A DNA stretch of 64,000 nt from Gracilaria gracilis (taxonomy: Eukaryota > Rhodophyta > Florideophyceae > Gracilariales > Gracilariaceae): positions 1-64,000 of the forward strand of contig JARGSG010000108.1 of NCBI GenBank assembly GCA_030374805.1. Reading direction: 5' to 3'. Positions 63,920 to 64,000 of this stretch are shown piece after piece. The notes under the pieces are model-generated. The model made no database searches. It saw only the letters and a list, made by a program, of their open reading frames with translations, and was not told the origin of the DNA. The position numbers and the translations under genes are program-made. Every line of letters starts with the position of its first letter. The stretch's first letter is position 1.

Positions 63920-63931
63920 CGCTGCTGCTGC
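63847..63931. repeat. Interrupted (CTG)n/(CAG)n trinucleotide tract at the 5' end of EIF2B3
   Basis: About 28 triplets, mostly CTG on + (CAG/GCA on the gene strand), with two TTG interruptions and a GC-shifted end. It lies just upstream of the preferred ATG, so it would be 5' UTR. If translation began at 63,980 it would encode an Ala run with two Thr interruptions. Confidence 0.9.
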
Positions 63932-63971
63932 GCCACCGACGGGGCGGACCAACGAAGGGTGTGGCAACCTC

Positions 63972-64000
63972 AAGTTGCATCCGTGGCACGGATGCAACTT
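63972..64000. repeat. Perfect 14-bp inverted repeat at the right edge of the window
   Basis: AAGTTGCATCCGTG, one base, then its exact reverse complement, ending on the last base of the window. The arm may continue outside. If it does, this is the centre of a larger palindrome; if not, it is a short hairpin in the upstream region of EIF2B3. Confidence 0.75.

Overview
The window is eukaryotic nuclear DNA. It holds GT-AG introns of about 80-100 nt, long satellite arrays, microsatellites, an eIF2B gamma gene and a secreted fasciclin/Hog-domain protein. Hog (hedgehog-type Hint) domains outside animals are known from protists, including red algae and cryptophytes, so an alga or other protist is likely. 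I cannot name the species.

Layout. (1) 1-14,861: 331-bp satellite, about 44.9 copies, running off the left edge. (2) 14,862-15,147: a transition zone in which pieces of the 331-bp unit and of the next satellite alternate, each set in its own original order. (3) 15,148-50,943: 753-bp satellite, about 47.5 copies, strongly G-rich on the + strand, with higher-order duplications near the left end and a very uniform core. (4) 50,944-55,250: extremely GC-rich DNA with minisatellites of about 20 bp and 16 bp, a short AT island, one small spliced gene (53,806-54,080, +) and a possible small gene facing it (54,107-54,429, -). (5) 55,251-55,456: a 25-codon Gly/Tyr/Asn-rich ORF running into a (CA)n(TC)n microsatellite. 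(6) 55,457-64,000: ordinary-composition gene territory. It contains unresolved intron-like ORFs, an APH-fold phosphotransferase (57,646-58,666, +), an unrecognised spliced gene (about 58,671-59,575, +), a FAS1-Hog protein (59,945-62,088, +), and convergently EIF2B3 (62,414-63,836, -). The window ends inside a perfect inverted repeat.

The genes show no shared pathway: a translation factor, a small-molecule kinase-like protein and a secreted adhesion/autoprocessing protein simply sit beside a satellite block. The block could be pericentromeric, centromeric or subtelomeric; no telomere repeat is visible. Three reading-frame breaks in the APH and FAS1-Hog genes all move the frame the same way. 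They could be decay, sequence error or unrecognised tiny introns. The most unusual structure is the interleaved junction between the two satellites.
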